In this document: one piece after another, positions 8,101 to 18,060 of the stretch
How positions within the stretch are numbered: position 1 is the first letter of the stretch
Layout: each line of letters opens with the position of its first letter
NCBI GenBank assembly: GCA_907165065.1
Contig: OU015540.1
Span: 3,208,001-3,272,000 of the forward strand
Source of the DNA: Caprimulgus europaeus
Taxonomy: Eukaryota > Chordata > Aves > Caprimulgiformes > Caprimulgidae
Length of the DNA: 64,000 bases
Direction: 5' to 3'
Made by a program: the position numbers and the translations under genes
Notes under the pieces: generated by a model
Told to the model about the DNA's origin: nothing
The model's database searches: none
What the model saw: only the letters and a program-made list of their open reading frames with translations

Positions 8101-10714
8101 AGTACTCCTCCGCCTCCAGGTCTGACTCCTTCAGCTCCGGCGAGGAGATGATGGGGATCTCGCTGAAGTCCCCGGTCGAGCAGCAGTGCCGGGTGTCCTG
8201 CAGCCACCTCTCGCTGTCTGCCTTTGCCGCTTCATCGTAGGTCAGCGTCTCCTCCTCCTCCTCCTCCATCGCCTGCTGTTCAAAGTCCCGGGCCGGCTCG
8301 CTCTTGGCCGGCTGCTCACCATCACACAGATCCAAGCCACAGGCATTTTTTTTCTCCTTGCAGGAGCCCACCGATTTGCTGGGGAACAAGCCCTTGGGGA
8401 GGTCGGTGGCTTGCAGCTCCTTCCACCGCAGGCACGCCTCGCCCAGGCTCTCCTCCGGCCACTCAAAGTGCTCCATGGCGTTTTCGGACCCCACCGAGTT
8501 GGCGGTGGTGTTTGAGTAGCAGCTGTAGTTGGTGGCCCCTGCGCTTGACGTCGCTGCTGGGATGCTGGGTTTGGAGTTGAAGGCCAGAGGAGCAGCGTCC
8601 TTCAGCGCATCCTTGGTTTCAGCAGCTGTGAACTCCACCTGGGGACCCTCATACACCTCCTCGCCAAAGTCCTTCCCTGCGCTGGCCCCTGAAGCCTTGT
8701 CCAGCTTGAGGGGCTCAGTGAGCGTGCTGGAGTCACCCTGGCTGGGCCAGGTGCCCTTCACCATAGAGTCCAGGCAGGGCCGGTGGTTCTCCAGCTGGAA
8801 GGGGGATTTGGTGGCCTCCTTGCTCAGCATGGGTGAGTTGGCCCAGGCTTTGTCCGCTTTCTCGCTGATGGCATCCTGCAGGACGATGATCTCGGAAGCC
8901 AGCTCCTCCTGGGACAGGGCGCTCAGGAGCAGCCGGGGACAGTCCCGTTCATTGGTCACGTACTTGGTGAAGCTCTCCAGGGGCAGGCTGGCGTGGATGC
9001 TCTGGAAGGAGTCATCTGATTTGGTGGACATGTCATCCGGGGAGGTCACAGAGCAGGTGGACACCGACTCGGGCTTTGCCTTGGAGTTGCTGTTGACGCG
9101 GGCTGGGCTGCGGTTCTGGTTGCAGTACAGGAAACTCCTCTCCAGCTGGTCCTCTGACCCGCTGAGATAGTCGGCATCCTGCGTCTCGGCATGGACGGAC
9201 TGTGGGGTGCTCAGTGGGTCAGACAGGGGGGTCCCCACTTGCTCTGCTGAGTAGGTGCTGCTCTCAGGGCTGCAGTGCTGCCCCTTGAGCTGCTCTGGGG
9301 TCCTCGCTGGGGTCTTGATGCCTTTTTTCTGAGGCACAGCTGCTTTGGAGAGCAGCAGCTGCTGGACGGTGTTGGAGATGTTCTCCACCTGGGAGGTGAG
9401 TGCTGTCAGGCTCTGCAGGCTCAGGTCTGACAGCAGGTTTTCAGGCAGCTTCTCCTTCTGCAAGTTCTTGCAGTTCCCAGATTGAGCATCAGGGCTTGTC
9501 CCATCGGTGGGAGAAGGGTTCAGCAGCGGCATGAAATGGCTGTGGTCGGCGATGCCAGCTGGGAAGGCGCCGGTGCTCAGCGGCTGCTGGCTGTACTGGA
9601 AATTCTCCAGGTTGGGCATCAGTGGGGAGGGAGTGGAGCTGTAGGATGGGGACCTACCAACGGAGCGAGCGGGCGAGTGGCTGGCGCTGGGACTGAAGGT
9701 CTGGTAGTACTGCTCCGGCGTCCGGACAGGCTGTGCCTCACCCTGGCAGTAGGTCTGGCCAGGCTGGTTGTAATGTTGGTACTTGGCCAGGTTTTGGTAG
9801 TGGAGGGTCTCCGGGGCGTGATGCCGCCCTTGCAAGGGCTGTGGCGGCTGTGGGGGCTGCGGTGGCTGCGGGGGCTGCGGTGGCGGTTGCGGAGGTTGCG
9901 GTGGAGGCTGTGGGGGCTGCTCGTAGCCGATGCGGTTGGGCTGGTAGCCGTGCAGGTTGGGCATGCGGGGGCCAGGAGCCAGGCTGGCGGCACTGCCCAG
10001 GGGCCGTTCCAGCGGGGGCTGTCCCGAGGGTGCCGTGCAGCTCTTGTAGGAGTGCACTGGCTGGCTGCCCCCCGGCACCGAGGAGTAGGTGGAGGAGGCG
10101 GGGAAGGACTGTGAGTGCTGCCCGAAGTGGGGGCTCTGAGAGAAGGGCATGGGCGAGGAGACGTCGTTCGGCAGCTTCTGTCGCTGCAGCTTGGGGTAGG
10201 GGAGCGCGGGCGGCTGCTGCGGCTGCTGCTGCTGCTGAAAATGAGTCCGGAATGGCAGCGGGGTGGCTGCTGGCTCATGGTACGGCCGCCCACCTGCCAG
10301 CGAAGCCGTCGTCGTCGTCTTCTTCATCAGACTGTCCTCATACTTGGCCACGCCGCCGGGCAGCGCCTGCGGTTGGCCGCCCCACGCCTGCAGGCTCTCG
10401 TCCCCCGAATAACGGGCCGGGTAGGGGCTGTTCTCCTGCACGGCGTAATTGGAAAAGGCCGGCCGGCCTTGCAGCTGCTGCCCCGCTAATTGCTTGTTTC
10501 CCCGGTGGTATTTCTCCACGGCGCTGTTCTCGTAGCCCGAGTACGGCAGTTGCTGCTGACTGTAGTACTCCTTCGCCACCAGCCTCTGCCGCTCGCAGTT
10601 CGGCCCTGCCTGACTTTGATGCCTGTAATTCTCCAGGCGTGATGTATCTTGTGAAGTCGGCTGGTAGCTCTGCTGGTTGCCATGGAAACCACACCTTTCT
10701 CGAAAGGACTGCAT
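5117..10714 (-). CDS. RAI1: RAI1 main coding exon (residues 1-1866), retinoic acid induced 1
   Basis: RAI1 is a nuclear, chromatin-associated transcriptional regulator. Its loss causes Smith-Magenis syndrome and its duplication Potocki-Lupski syndrome in humans, and it supports expression of circadian genes such as CLOCK. The start at 10714 ([12 protein letters not shown]) matches the family N-terminus. Seen: a Gln/Pro/Tyr-rich N-terminal third with Q160-164 and a PPQ tract at 266-292; a near-invariant Ser/Pro block from about 345 to 430; an acidic Glu run near 830-840; basic nuclear-localisation-type clusters such as KRRRGKR at 1184-1190; and the C-terminal Cys/His region starting at Cys1694, with Cys1795-Tyr-Cys-Cys1798 and His1836-Glu-Ala-Cys1839. 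The spliced protein of 1918 residues compares with about 1906 in human. One exon carries over 97% of the coding sequence, as in mammals. No frameshift or internal stop was seen. The paralogue TCF20 is the only realistic alternative and is excluded by residue-level similarity to RAI1. Confidence 0.98.
9839..9919 (-). repeat. RAI1: (PPQ)n coding repeat in RAI1, residues 266-292
   Basis: CCN-CCN-CAR triplets give 27 residues made only of Pro and Gln, mostly as Pro-Pro-Gln. They sit just after a Tyr-Glu pair and just before Pro-Leu-Gln-Gly-Arg-His-His. Human RAI1 has its length-polymorphic polyglutamine tract at this place, between Tyr-Asp and Ala-Leu-Gln-Ser-Arg-His-His. The wobble bases vary (CCC, CCA, CCG, CCT; CAG, CAA), so the tract is not a pure recent slippage product. 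Confidence 0.95.
10212..10237 (-). repeat. RAI1: Short CAG run, RAI1 Q160-164 and following PQQPP
   Basis: Five consecutive CAG codons, then CCG-CAG-CAG-CCG-CCC. This is the longest pure glutamine run in the protein and does not correspond to the polymorphic human polyQ tract. Confidence 0.9.
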
Positions 10715-10730
10715 GGCGCGGGCTCGAGAT
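10715..10730 (-). other. RAI1: RAI1 5' UTR part of the main exon (16 bases)
   Basis: Between the acceptor TCTTCGCAG and the ATG lie 16 bases, with G at position -3 of the ATG. An in-frame upstream ATG at 10826-10828 would add 38 residues, but most of those are the translation of the intron's pyrimidine tract (alternating Ser-Leu), so it is rejected as the start. Confidence 0.9.
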
Positions 10731-10736
10731 CTGCGA

Positions 10737-10769
<33 letters not shown>

Positions 10770-10770
10770 C
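10731..10770 (-). promoter_or_regulatory. RAI1: Acceptor with (CT)n polypyrimidine tract before the RAI1 main exon
   Basis: The plus-strand (GA)n run at 10735-10769 reads (CT)n on the RAI1 strand and leads directly into TTCGCAG|ATCTCGAG. A pure CT dinucleotide array serves as the polypyrimidine tract of this crucial 3' splice site. Its length may vary between individuals. Confidence 0.85.
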
Positions 10771-10879
10771 GAGAATTCAAATGAAGCATCGCCACTGCGG
10801 CGGGTCGGGGAGCGTGGCCACGCGCCAAGAGGGACCGCGTCGTGTGCGCCGACGGGGTATCGCCTCACCCGCTGTGGCA

Positions 10880-12235
10880 TTGCCCTGATGGCACTGCATC
10901 GCCTCCCCGGCACGCTGGAGCACAGCACCTGGCACTGCATCGCCCTGCGTCACCTTGTGTCACCCTGCAGGGCTTTGCTTTGCATCGCATCGCTCTGCGT
11001 CACATCACATTGTGTCACCTCGCATCGCATCGCATTGCATTGCGTTGTCCTGCATTGCATTGCCTTGGATTACCCTGCACCATATCACCCTGTATTGCAT
11101 CATATCACATCACCCTGCATCATATCACATCACCCTGCACCATATCGCCCTGTATTGCATCATATCACATCACCCTGCACCATATCGCCCTGTATTGCAT
11201 CATATCACATCACCCTGCACCATATCACCCTGTATTGCATCATATCACATCACCCTGCATCATATCACATCACCCTGCACCATATCGCCCTGTATTGCAT
11301 CATATCACATCACCCTGCATCATATCACATCACCCTGCACCATATCGCCCTGTATTGCATCATATCACATCACCCTGCATCATATCACCCTTTATTGCAT
11401 CATATCACGTGGCCCTGCGTTGCCTCACATCACTTGGCATCACATTTCCCCGCGTTGCATCATCCTGCATTGCCCTGCATCGCATCATATCGCATCGCCT
11501 TGCATCACATTTCCCTGCGCTGCATCGCCCTGCATCGAATTCTCTTGCATTGCCCTGCACCACATTGCCCTGCATCGAATTCTCTTGCATTGCCCTGCAC
11601 CACATTGCCCTGCATCGAATTCTCTTGCATTGCCCTGCACCACATTGCCCTGCATCACCTCACATCGTATTTCTCTGCACTGCATCATCCTGTGTTGCAT
11701 TGCCTTGCATCGCCCTGCATCACACCGCCCTGCATGGCATCATATGGCATCACCCTGCATCGTCTCACATCGCTCTGCATCACACGTCCCTGTGTTGCAT
11801 TACTCTGCATCGCATTGCCCTGCATCATTATCGCCCTGCATTGCATCATATCGCATCGTCTTGCATCCTATTTCCTTGCATCACATTGCCCTGCATTGCA
11901 TCACCCCACATCACATCATATCACATCGCCCTGCATCGCCTCACATCTCCTTGCATCGCATTTCCCTGTGTTGCATCCCCCTGTACGGCATCACCGTGCA
12001 TTAACCCGCATCCCATCACCCCGCATCACGTCGTCTTGCATCGCATCACCCCGCATCACACCGCCCTGTACCGCCCCAGATCGCAGCAGCTGGCTTGGCA
12101 TCACCTCGCCATCGCTCTGCGTCACGCCGTGTCTCCCCACATCACATCACTTGGCCTTGCATCGCCTCACCTCGCATCGCCCTGCATCATCCTCTGTCAT
12201 CATCTCCTCGCACACGCTGCATCGCCCCGCTCCTC
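10880..12235. repeat. Pentamer-based satellite (TGCAT / CATCR / CGCCC units), about 1.35 kb
   Basis: The array is built from 5-base words such as TGCAT, CACAT, CGCCC and ACCCT, arranged in 10-, 20-, 40- and 60-base higher-order units. From 11081 to 11400 blocks of CATATCACAT-CACCCTGCAC and CATATCGCCC-TGTATTGCAT repeat nearly perfectly. At 11531-11650 there are three exact copies of a 40-base unit containing GAATTC. The flanks are more degenerate. The period is not a multiple of three and stop codons are rare, so long frames (up to 857 codons) are open in all three plus frames; these are not genes. The array begins about 150 bases upstream of the RAI1 main-exon acceptor. Confidence 0.95.
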
Positions 12236-12424
12236 GGCACAGTGCCCACAAGCAGGGGGGTGGCTGGGGTCCCATCTCTGCCACCAGCCTCGGCTGTGCA
12301 GGGTGAACAAACCCTCTCCCTGCCCACCCTGTGTGGGGCAGTGATCCCCTGCACCAATCTGGGGTCCCCCAGTCCCGGTGCTCTGCATTTCACGTCACCA
12401 CAGCCCTGCAAATCTTCTCTCTTC

Positions 12425-12528
12425 TGCAGCAGGTGTCCCTGCTGATAGCAGGGGGATTGGAACTGGATGATCTTTAAGGTCCCTTCCAACCCAAACCAGT
12501 CTGGGATTCTATGATGATTCTATGAAAT
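12425..12528 (+). mobile_element. CR1 LINE 3'-end fragment, plus orientation
   Basis: GGATGATCTTTAAGGTCCC, then TTCCAACCCAAACCAGTCTGG and a terminal ATTCTATGATGATTCTATGA, is the well-known 3' end of CR1, whose 3' terminus is a short 8-base repeat rather than poly(A). Only about 100 bases are present, as expected of the severe 5' truncation of avian CR1 copies. It is antisense to RAI1. Confidence 0.9.
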
Positions 12529-15080
12529 CAATCACCCCCCTCCTTGCACGCCCTCCCCAGGGATGTCAGGATCCTGCGAGCCCCTCCAAACACCCTGCTT
12601 ATCACCATTCTTTTCAATTATTGGGCTAATTACTGGAAGCAGCAGCATGGAGGGCCAGAACCACGGGGTTCTGCTGCACAAAAACTAATTTCAACTCGCT
12701 GCTTCTGCCCATCTCTGCCTGCTGCTGCCTCCCACAGCCCCCCTGGCCCCGGCTGATGCCCCTGCCCTGGTGTGATACCATCTGGAAGCTCTCTGCTCCC
12801 TCCAGTCGCCGTCTCTCAGCTGAGCACCTCACCACCCTCGGCACTGAAGCTCCCCATTTCCTCGTCCCACTTGCATTAGATTCACCTGGGCCACCAGTTT
12901 GATCTCAGAGGCAGCCAAGAGGCTTGTGGGGACTAACAAAGGGCTCGGTGGCCAGGGGGACACATCCTGCCTGCCCCCAGCACCAGTGAGTTGGAGGAAC
13001 ATGAGATTGTTTGAGATTTGGGAGCCCGGGTTAGGGCAGCCCTGATGCATTGTAACATAACGAGTTTTAGACATTTTTTGTATTTGCTGACTTACAGTAA
13101 CAGCCCCAAGGGTCTGCAGCTCCCTGGGGACTTCCCTGGCACTGCTCCCTTGGCACTGTGCCGTGGTGGTGACGCTGGTGCTGTCCCCTCTGCCTTCGTT
13201 AAGGCAAAGAGTGTAACGAGGGGAGGGAATGGTGTGCTGGTGGTGTCTGGCACCCAGTAACCACCAGCAAAGCCAAGCCCAGCCCTGCTCCCCAGCCATG
13301 CCGGGCAGCCCCGGGCCGGGGGGGGGGGCTGCATGTGTCCCCCTGCCACCCTTGTGTCACCGCCAACATGTGCCAAACAGCACATGGCTCAGGATGGCCC
13401 CTTTGTTGGTGGCTCTGCTGCAGCTGCACAAATCACACCACTGGTTTGATCAATCCCAGCTTCTCCCCTTTTCCTCGCACCAGTAGGGACACCAGTAACG
13501 TCTCAGCACCTTTTTGGGGTCTATATACCCACCTGGGGCTTTATTTAGTTATATTTCCATAACCACGGGTGGCTCAGGGACGCATGGATCGCATGGTGCC
13601 CTCTGGCACCACGGGAGCTGCTGGCACTCCGTCCCCCCCATCCCCTTTTTGGACACTTTCCATCTCACTCCCCCTCTTGCAGCTGCATCTCCCAGCCTGC
13701 ACAGGCAACTGGATGCGGTTAAAGCCAAGATCCTGGGGAAAAGACGGGTCAATTAAAAATCTGGTGAGGTCAGCGTGGAAGCCCCTACTGTGGCGTGCGG
13801 TGCTGCCCTGTCCTGTGCTGGGGCTGCTGGAACAAAGGCAGCAAAATCAAAGCCAGACCTCTGGGGCAGCCCCGGGCGGCGGCGAGAAAATTAAAGGGAG
13901 AAAAGGGCCCCTCATGCTCCACCTGGAAGCAGGTTTGAAAACTGAAATGGGCTTGAGAAGATCCCAGGCTGGAGCTTTAAGGGGAGCTTTTTTTCCCCCT
14001 CCCCTTTTCTGTTTTATTATTCATTATTGTTATTAATTAATTATTGTTATTTTTCCAAACAGCTGGGGACAATGCCAGGCTGAGCACCTGGTGTAAGGGG
14101 ATGGGTCCGTCACTGGCAGGCAGAGGTGGGGATGCAAAGAGGGATTGTACGCGCGGGGTGAGCACGCGTGTGGGATGCACACGTGTCCCCATCTCCCTGC
14201 AGACCACCTGGGTGCCAGGCTCTGCCGAGGGTCGGATGCTGCCACTGGGGACCCAGGAGGGGACACACTCATCTCCAGCAGCACCCTGACCTGTCGGCAA
14301 AGCCGGAGGCCAGCTCTGCCCTGGGCTGTGCCGCAGCTTTGCTGGGGAAGGGCTGCAGCAGATGTTGCCGCCTGATGTCGGCTGTTTCCGAGCAAACGCT
14401 TTAATGGCATCACATCAAGCTGTCGACAGCAGCAAGGTTACGGCCCTGCCTGTGAGGGGGAGGCGGCGGCGGCCGCGTCCCGGGGGTCCTGCACACTCGC
14501 TCCCCCCGCCATGTCCCTGCCTGACGTGCTCTCCCGGCCCTGAAGAAGTTTCCAGCCAGACTCCCACTGCCTCTGCCATGGAAACCCAGAACTGGTGCAC
14601 GGCTGGAGCTGGACACTGGCCCTCAGCGGCCCGGCAAAGCCACCACAGCTGTGGCCATGGCTCACAGTGTGGGTCCCCAGGAAAGGGTTCCCAGGGTGTC
14701 TCTGGAGGAGGAGGCTGGGACTTGGGGCCATCGTGGTGCCCAGAGCCAGCGCGACTGTGTTCCTGCAACGCAAGGAGCCGTGCTCGCTTCTGGCTACAGC
14801 CACCCCAGAGCATCCTGTCCCCTCGGTCCCCAGGGACATGTGGACAGCCCAGCTCTCAGCGCAGCCTCAGCGTCACCTTTTGGGGACACACAAGGACCCG
14901 CTGCACCTCCCAGTGCTGGTTCATGACCCAGGGCCATGCTGTGGTGCGTGGGGCTGATCCGGCACACAGGGCTGATGCCGGGAGCTGAGCCAGGGCACCG
15001 CTGCTGCACACGCCGGCTCGCTGCCCGCCTGCTGCTCGGGAGGATTTGTGCTGCGTGGTTGGGTTTGCTGTTATTTTCCT
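12529..15080. other. Single-copy intronic sequence
   Basis: No coding exon, RNA gene or large repeat recognised. It contains a G12 run near 13318-13328 and an AT-rich patch at 14014-14056. Open frames here are short, overlap on both strands and show no family features. Confidence 0.5.
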
Positions 15081-15081
15081 C

Positions 15082-15187
15082 CCTTCCTTCCTTCCTTCCT
15101 TCCTTCCTTCCTTCCTTCCTTCCTTCCTTCCTTCCTTCCTTCCTTCCTTCCTTCCTTCCTTCCTTCCTTCCTTCCTTCCTTCCTTCC
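15082..15187. repeat. (TTCC)n tetranucleotide microsatellite
   Basis: About 26 uninterrupted copies of CCTT/TTCC on the plus strand (GGAA on the RAI1 strand). Pure and long, so likely to be length-variable. Tandem GGAA units are known binding platforms for ETS-family factors, but no function can be read from sequence alone. Confidence 0.97.
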
Positions 15188-16290
15188 CCCCATTAATGTA
15201 GCCCCCAATTAACCCCTTTAACACACCCTCTCTCCAGTGAACCCCTTTAATGCACCCTTTTTCTAACACACCCCATTAATATACCCTCTCCTCGCCCTTT
15301 AGTGCATCCTCTCTCCAATGAACCCCTTTAAGAAACCCTCCTTCCAATCAACCCCCTTTGATACACTCTCTCTCCAGTGTACCCTATTAATGTACCCTCC
15401 CAGTTAACCCCCTTAATACACCCTCCTTCCAATGAACCTCTTTAACACACCCTTTCTCCAATACACCCCATTAATACACCCTCTCCCTGCCCTTTAATGC
15501 ACCCACTCTCCAATGAACCCCTTTAACACATCCTTTCTCCAATGCACCTCATTAATGTACCCCCCATAAAACCCCTTTAAGACACCCTCTCCCCAGTGAA
15601 CCTCTTTAATGCACCCTCCCTCTGATGCACCCCTTGAATACACCCTCCAATGCACCCCATTAATGCAACCTCTCTCCAAAGAACCCCTTTAACCCACTCT
15701 CCCTCCAATTCACCCCTTTAATACACCATTTCCCCCCTTTAGTACTCCCTCTCTCCAATGAACCCCTTGAACACATTTCCCCCCACGCACCCCTTTAATA
15801 CATCCATTCTCCAATGCACCCCATTACTTCCCCAATGAACCCCTTTAATGCACCCTCTCTCCAATGAACCCCTTGAACACTTCCCCCCCCAAATGAACCC
15901 CTTTAACACATCCTTTCTCCAATGCACCCCATTAATTTACTTCCCCAATGAACCCCTTTAATGCACCCTCTCTCCAATGAACCCCTTGAACACTTCCCCC
16001 CCAAATGAACCCCTTTAACACATCCTTTTTCCAATGCACCCCATTAATTTACTTCCCCAATGAACCCCTTTAATGCACCCTCTCTCCAATGAACCCCTTG
16101 AACACTTCCCCTCCCAATGAACCCCTTTAACACTTTCCCCCAAATGAACCCCTTTAACACATTTATCCCCCAATGAACCCCTTTAACACATCCTTTCTCC
16201 AATGCACCCCATTCATTTACTTCCCCAATGAACCCCTTTAATACACCCTCTCTCCAACACACCCCCATTAACACACCCTCTCCCCAATAC
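15188..16290. repeat. 27-31 bp minisatellite with AATGAACCCCTTTAA cores, about 1.1 kb
   Basis: Roughly 38 degenerate units of the type CCCTCTCTCCAATGAACC followed by CCTTTAACACA; variants replace AACCCCTTTAA with CACCCCATTAAT or use CCTTGAACAC. Between about 15800 and 16240 a higher-order block of about 110-115 bases, about four units, recurs, marked by CCAATGCACCCCATTAATTT and ACTTCCCC. The array directly follows the TTCC microsatellite. Confidence 0.95.
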
Positions 16291-16638
16291 CCGCCTCCAC
16301 CACCACCACCATCTCCCACTACACCAATGCTTCCATCCCAGTTCAGTGACTGGAGAACAAGTTGTGGGGAAGGGGGGGAACCCACAGGGCAGACCCCAGC
16401 CCCCTGTTCCCCTCCATCACCACCTTCCCCCCTTCTTTTCGGCGCTCAGCCGACCGGAGCAGCTGTTCCTTGCACACTTCACTTGCCCGCAGATGATGAT
16501 AAATGGAGCTGGGGCTGCGCCGCCCATTACGTGGGGGTGGGCGGATGCGGGTAGTGAGGAGGAGGAAGAGGAGGAGGGATGGGGTCCCCATCTCCTGCAG
16601 CCCCCCCATATCACATTGCTCCTCCCAGACAGATGTTG

Positions 16639-16715
16639 GGGAATTCCCTAGGCAGGTCCCCCCCCAAACCCCCCCAAAGGGGGGGTTTGGGGGGGGACCT
16701 GCCTAGGGAATTCCC
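16639..16715. repeat. Perfect 77-bp palindrome (37-base arms, AAA centre)
   Basis: The left arm starts GGGAATTCCCTAGGCAGGT and continues C8-AAA-C7. After a central AAA the right arm is its exact reverse complement, G7-TTT-G8-ACCTGCCTAGGGAATTCCC. There are no mismatches in 37 paired positions. Each arm ends in GGGAATTCCC, which also matches the NF-kappa-B consensus. Flanking bases do not pair, and I see no obvious target-site duplication. Confidence 0.97.
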
Positions 16716-17155
16716 ATTGCAATGGGGTGTATCCCATTTGGGGGGCACAGTCCTTCATCCCTGCACCCCCCCACAAACTCTGCTCCTTACCAGTGAGGAA
16801 TTTCATTTGGGAAAAATAAAATAATCACATTGCCTGCAAACCACACTCATGACTCAACGTTTCTGCTGGCCCTGGTTTCTCTGTCGCTTGCCAGGGGAAG
16901 CCCATGGCCTCCCCAACCTCACCCCCCCTCACATGGAAATCCGGCTCATCCGCCAGCTCCATCCTCTTTCCCTTTGGTTTTTCCTCTTTTATTTTGGAGT
17001 TAGGGGGGTTTGGGTTCTTGATGTCAAGGTTGGGAGGTTGGTAGAGGGTTTGGCTGGGGAGGATGGGGAGGTTCTAGGAGACAGAGCAAGTTGTTGTGGT
17101 TTTTTTTCTTGCTGTTTGGAAAATGCCAGCTGGCAGGGAAGGATTTGGAAAGTAA

Positions 17156-17967
17156 GGGAGGGGAAAAAAAAAAGGAGGGGAAAAAAGAGAAAAGAGAAAA
17201 AAGAAAAAAGAAAAAAGAAAAAAGAAGGAAAAAAGGAAGGAAAAAGAAAACGGAAGAATAAAGAAAAAAGGAGGGAAAAAGAAAAAAGGGGAAAAACAAA
17301 AAGAAAAAAGAAAAAAGAAAAAAGAAAAAAGAAAAAAGAAAAAAGAAAAAAGAAAAAAGAAAAAAGAAAAAAGAAAAAAGAAAAAAGAAAAAAGAAAAAG
17401 AAAAAAGGAAAAGAAAAAAGGAAAGAAAAAAGGAAAGAAAAAGAAAAAAGAAAAAGAAAAAAAAGAAAAAGAAAAAGAAAAAGAAAAAGAAAAAGAAAAA
17501 GAAAAAGAAAAAGAAAAAGAAAAAGAAAAAGAAAAAGGAAAAGAAAAAGAAAAAGAAAAAGAAAAAGAAAAAGAAAAAGAAAAAAGGAAAAGAAAAAGAA
17601 AAAGGAAAAGAAAAAGAAAAAGGAAAAAAGAAAAAGAAAAAGAAAAAGAAAAAGAAAAAGAAAAAGAAAAAGAAAAAGAAAAAGAAAAAGAAAAAGAAAA
17701 AGAAAAAGAAAAAGAAAAAGAAAAAGAAAAAGAAAAAGAAAAAGAAAAAGAAAAGGAAAAAGAAAAAGAAAAAACAAAGATAGAAAAAAGAAAGGGAAAA
17801 AGAAAAAACAAAGCAAAAAGAGAGAAAAAGAAATAGAAAAAAGAAAAACAAGGAAAAAAAAAAGAGAAGAGAAAAAAGGAAAAACCAGAAAAGGAAAAAA
17901 GAAAAGGAAAAGGAAAAAGACAAAAAAGGGAAAAGAAAAGAGAAAAAAGGGGAAAAAGAAAGAAGGG
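17156..17967. repeat. Homopurine GAAAA(A)n tract, about 0.8 kb
   Basis: Almost pure purine on the plus strand, with only scattered C or T interruptions. Two domains are visible: GAAAAAA heptamers at about 17290-17396, and GAAAAA hexamers at about 17437-17770. Less regular GGAAAA sequence lies at both ends. On the RAI1 strand it is a polypyrimidine tract. It generates long artefactual Lys/Arg and Phe/Leu/Ser frames on both strands, which are not genes. Confidence 0.97.
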
Positions 17968-18060
17968 ACCCAACCCTGCCGCAGCCCTGCCCGCAGCTGC
18001 CGGCGTGGCCAGGACCGGCAAAACGCACCCGTGCCGGGGGCACCCACGGGCACAACCGCG

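Noticed and set aside
5072..9170. Long plus-strand frames antisense to RAI1 (up to 301 codons)
   Set aside because: High GC at third positions of the real gene makes antisense frames stop-poor. No start context, domain or family match.
10715..10828. 38-residue N-terminal extension of RAI1 from the ATG at 10826-10828
   Set aside because: It crosses the CT-rich tract and the acceptor TTCGCAG. The residues are Ser-Leu alternations absent from the family, and the internal ATG at 10714 matches the known RAI1 start.
9733..12306. 857-codon plus-strand open frame
   Set aside because: It starts antisense to RAI1 coding sequence and then runs through the pentamer satellite. The other two plus frames are also open there, and the translation is a His/Ile/Leu/Ser/Pro/Cys repeat without a domain.
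15188..16290. CRISPR-like appearance of regularly spaced repeats
   Set aside because: The whole unit is repeated with no unique spacers, there are no cas genes, and the context is a vertebrate genome. It is a minisatellite.
16639..16715. Palindrome read as a microRNA precursor
   Set aside because: Perfect 37-base pairing, a 3-base loop and long C/G homopolymers are unlike a typical pre-miRNA. There is no sequence match to a miRNA I know.
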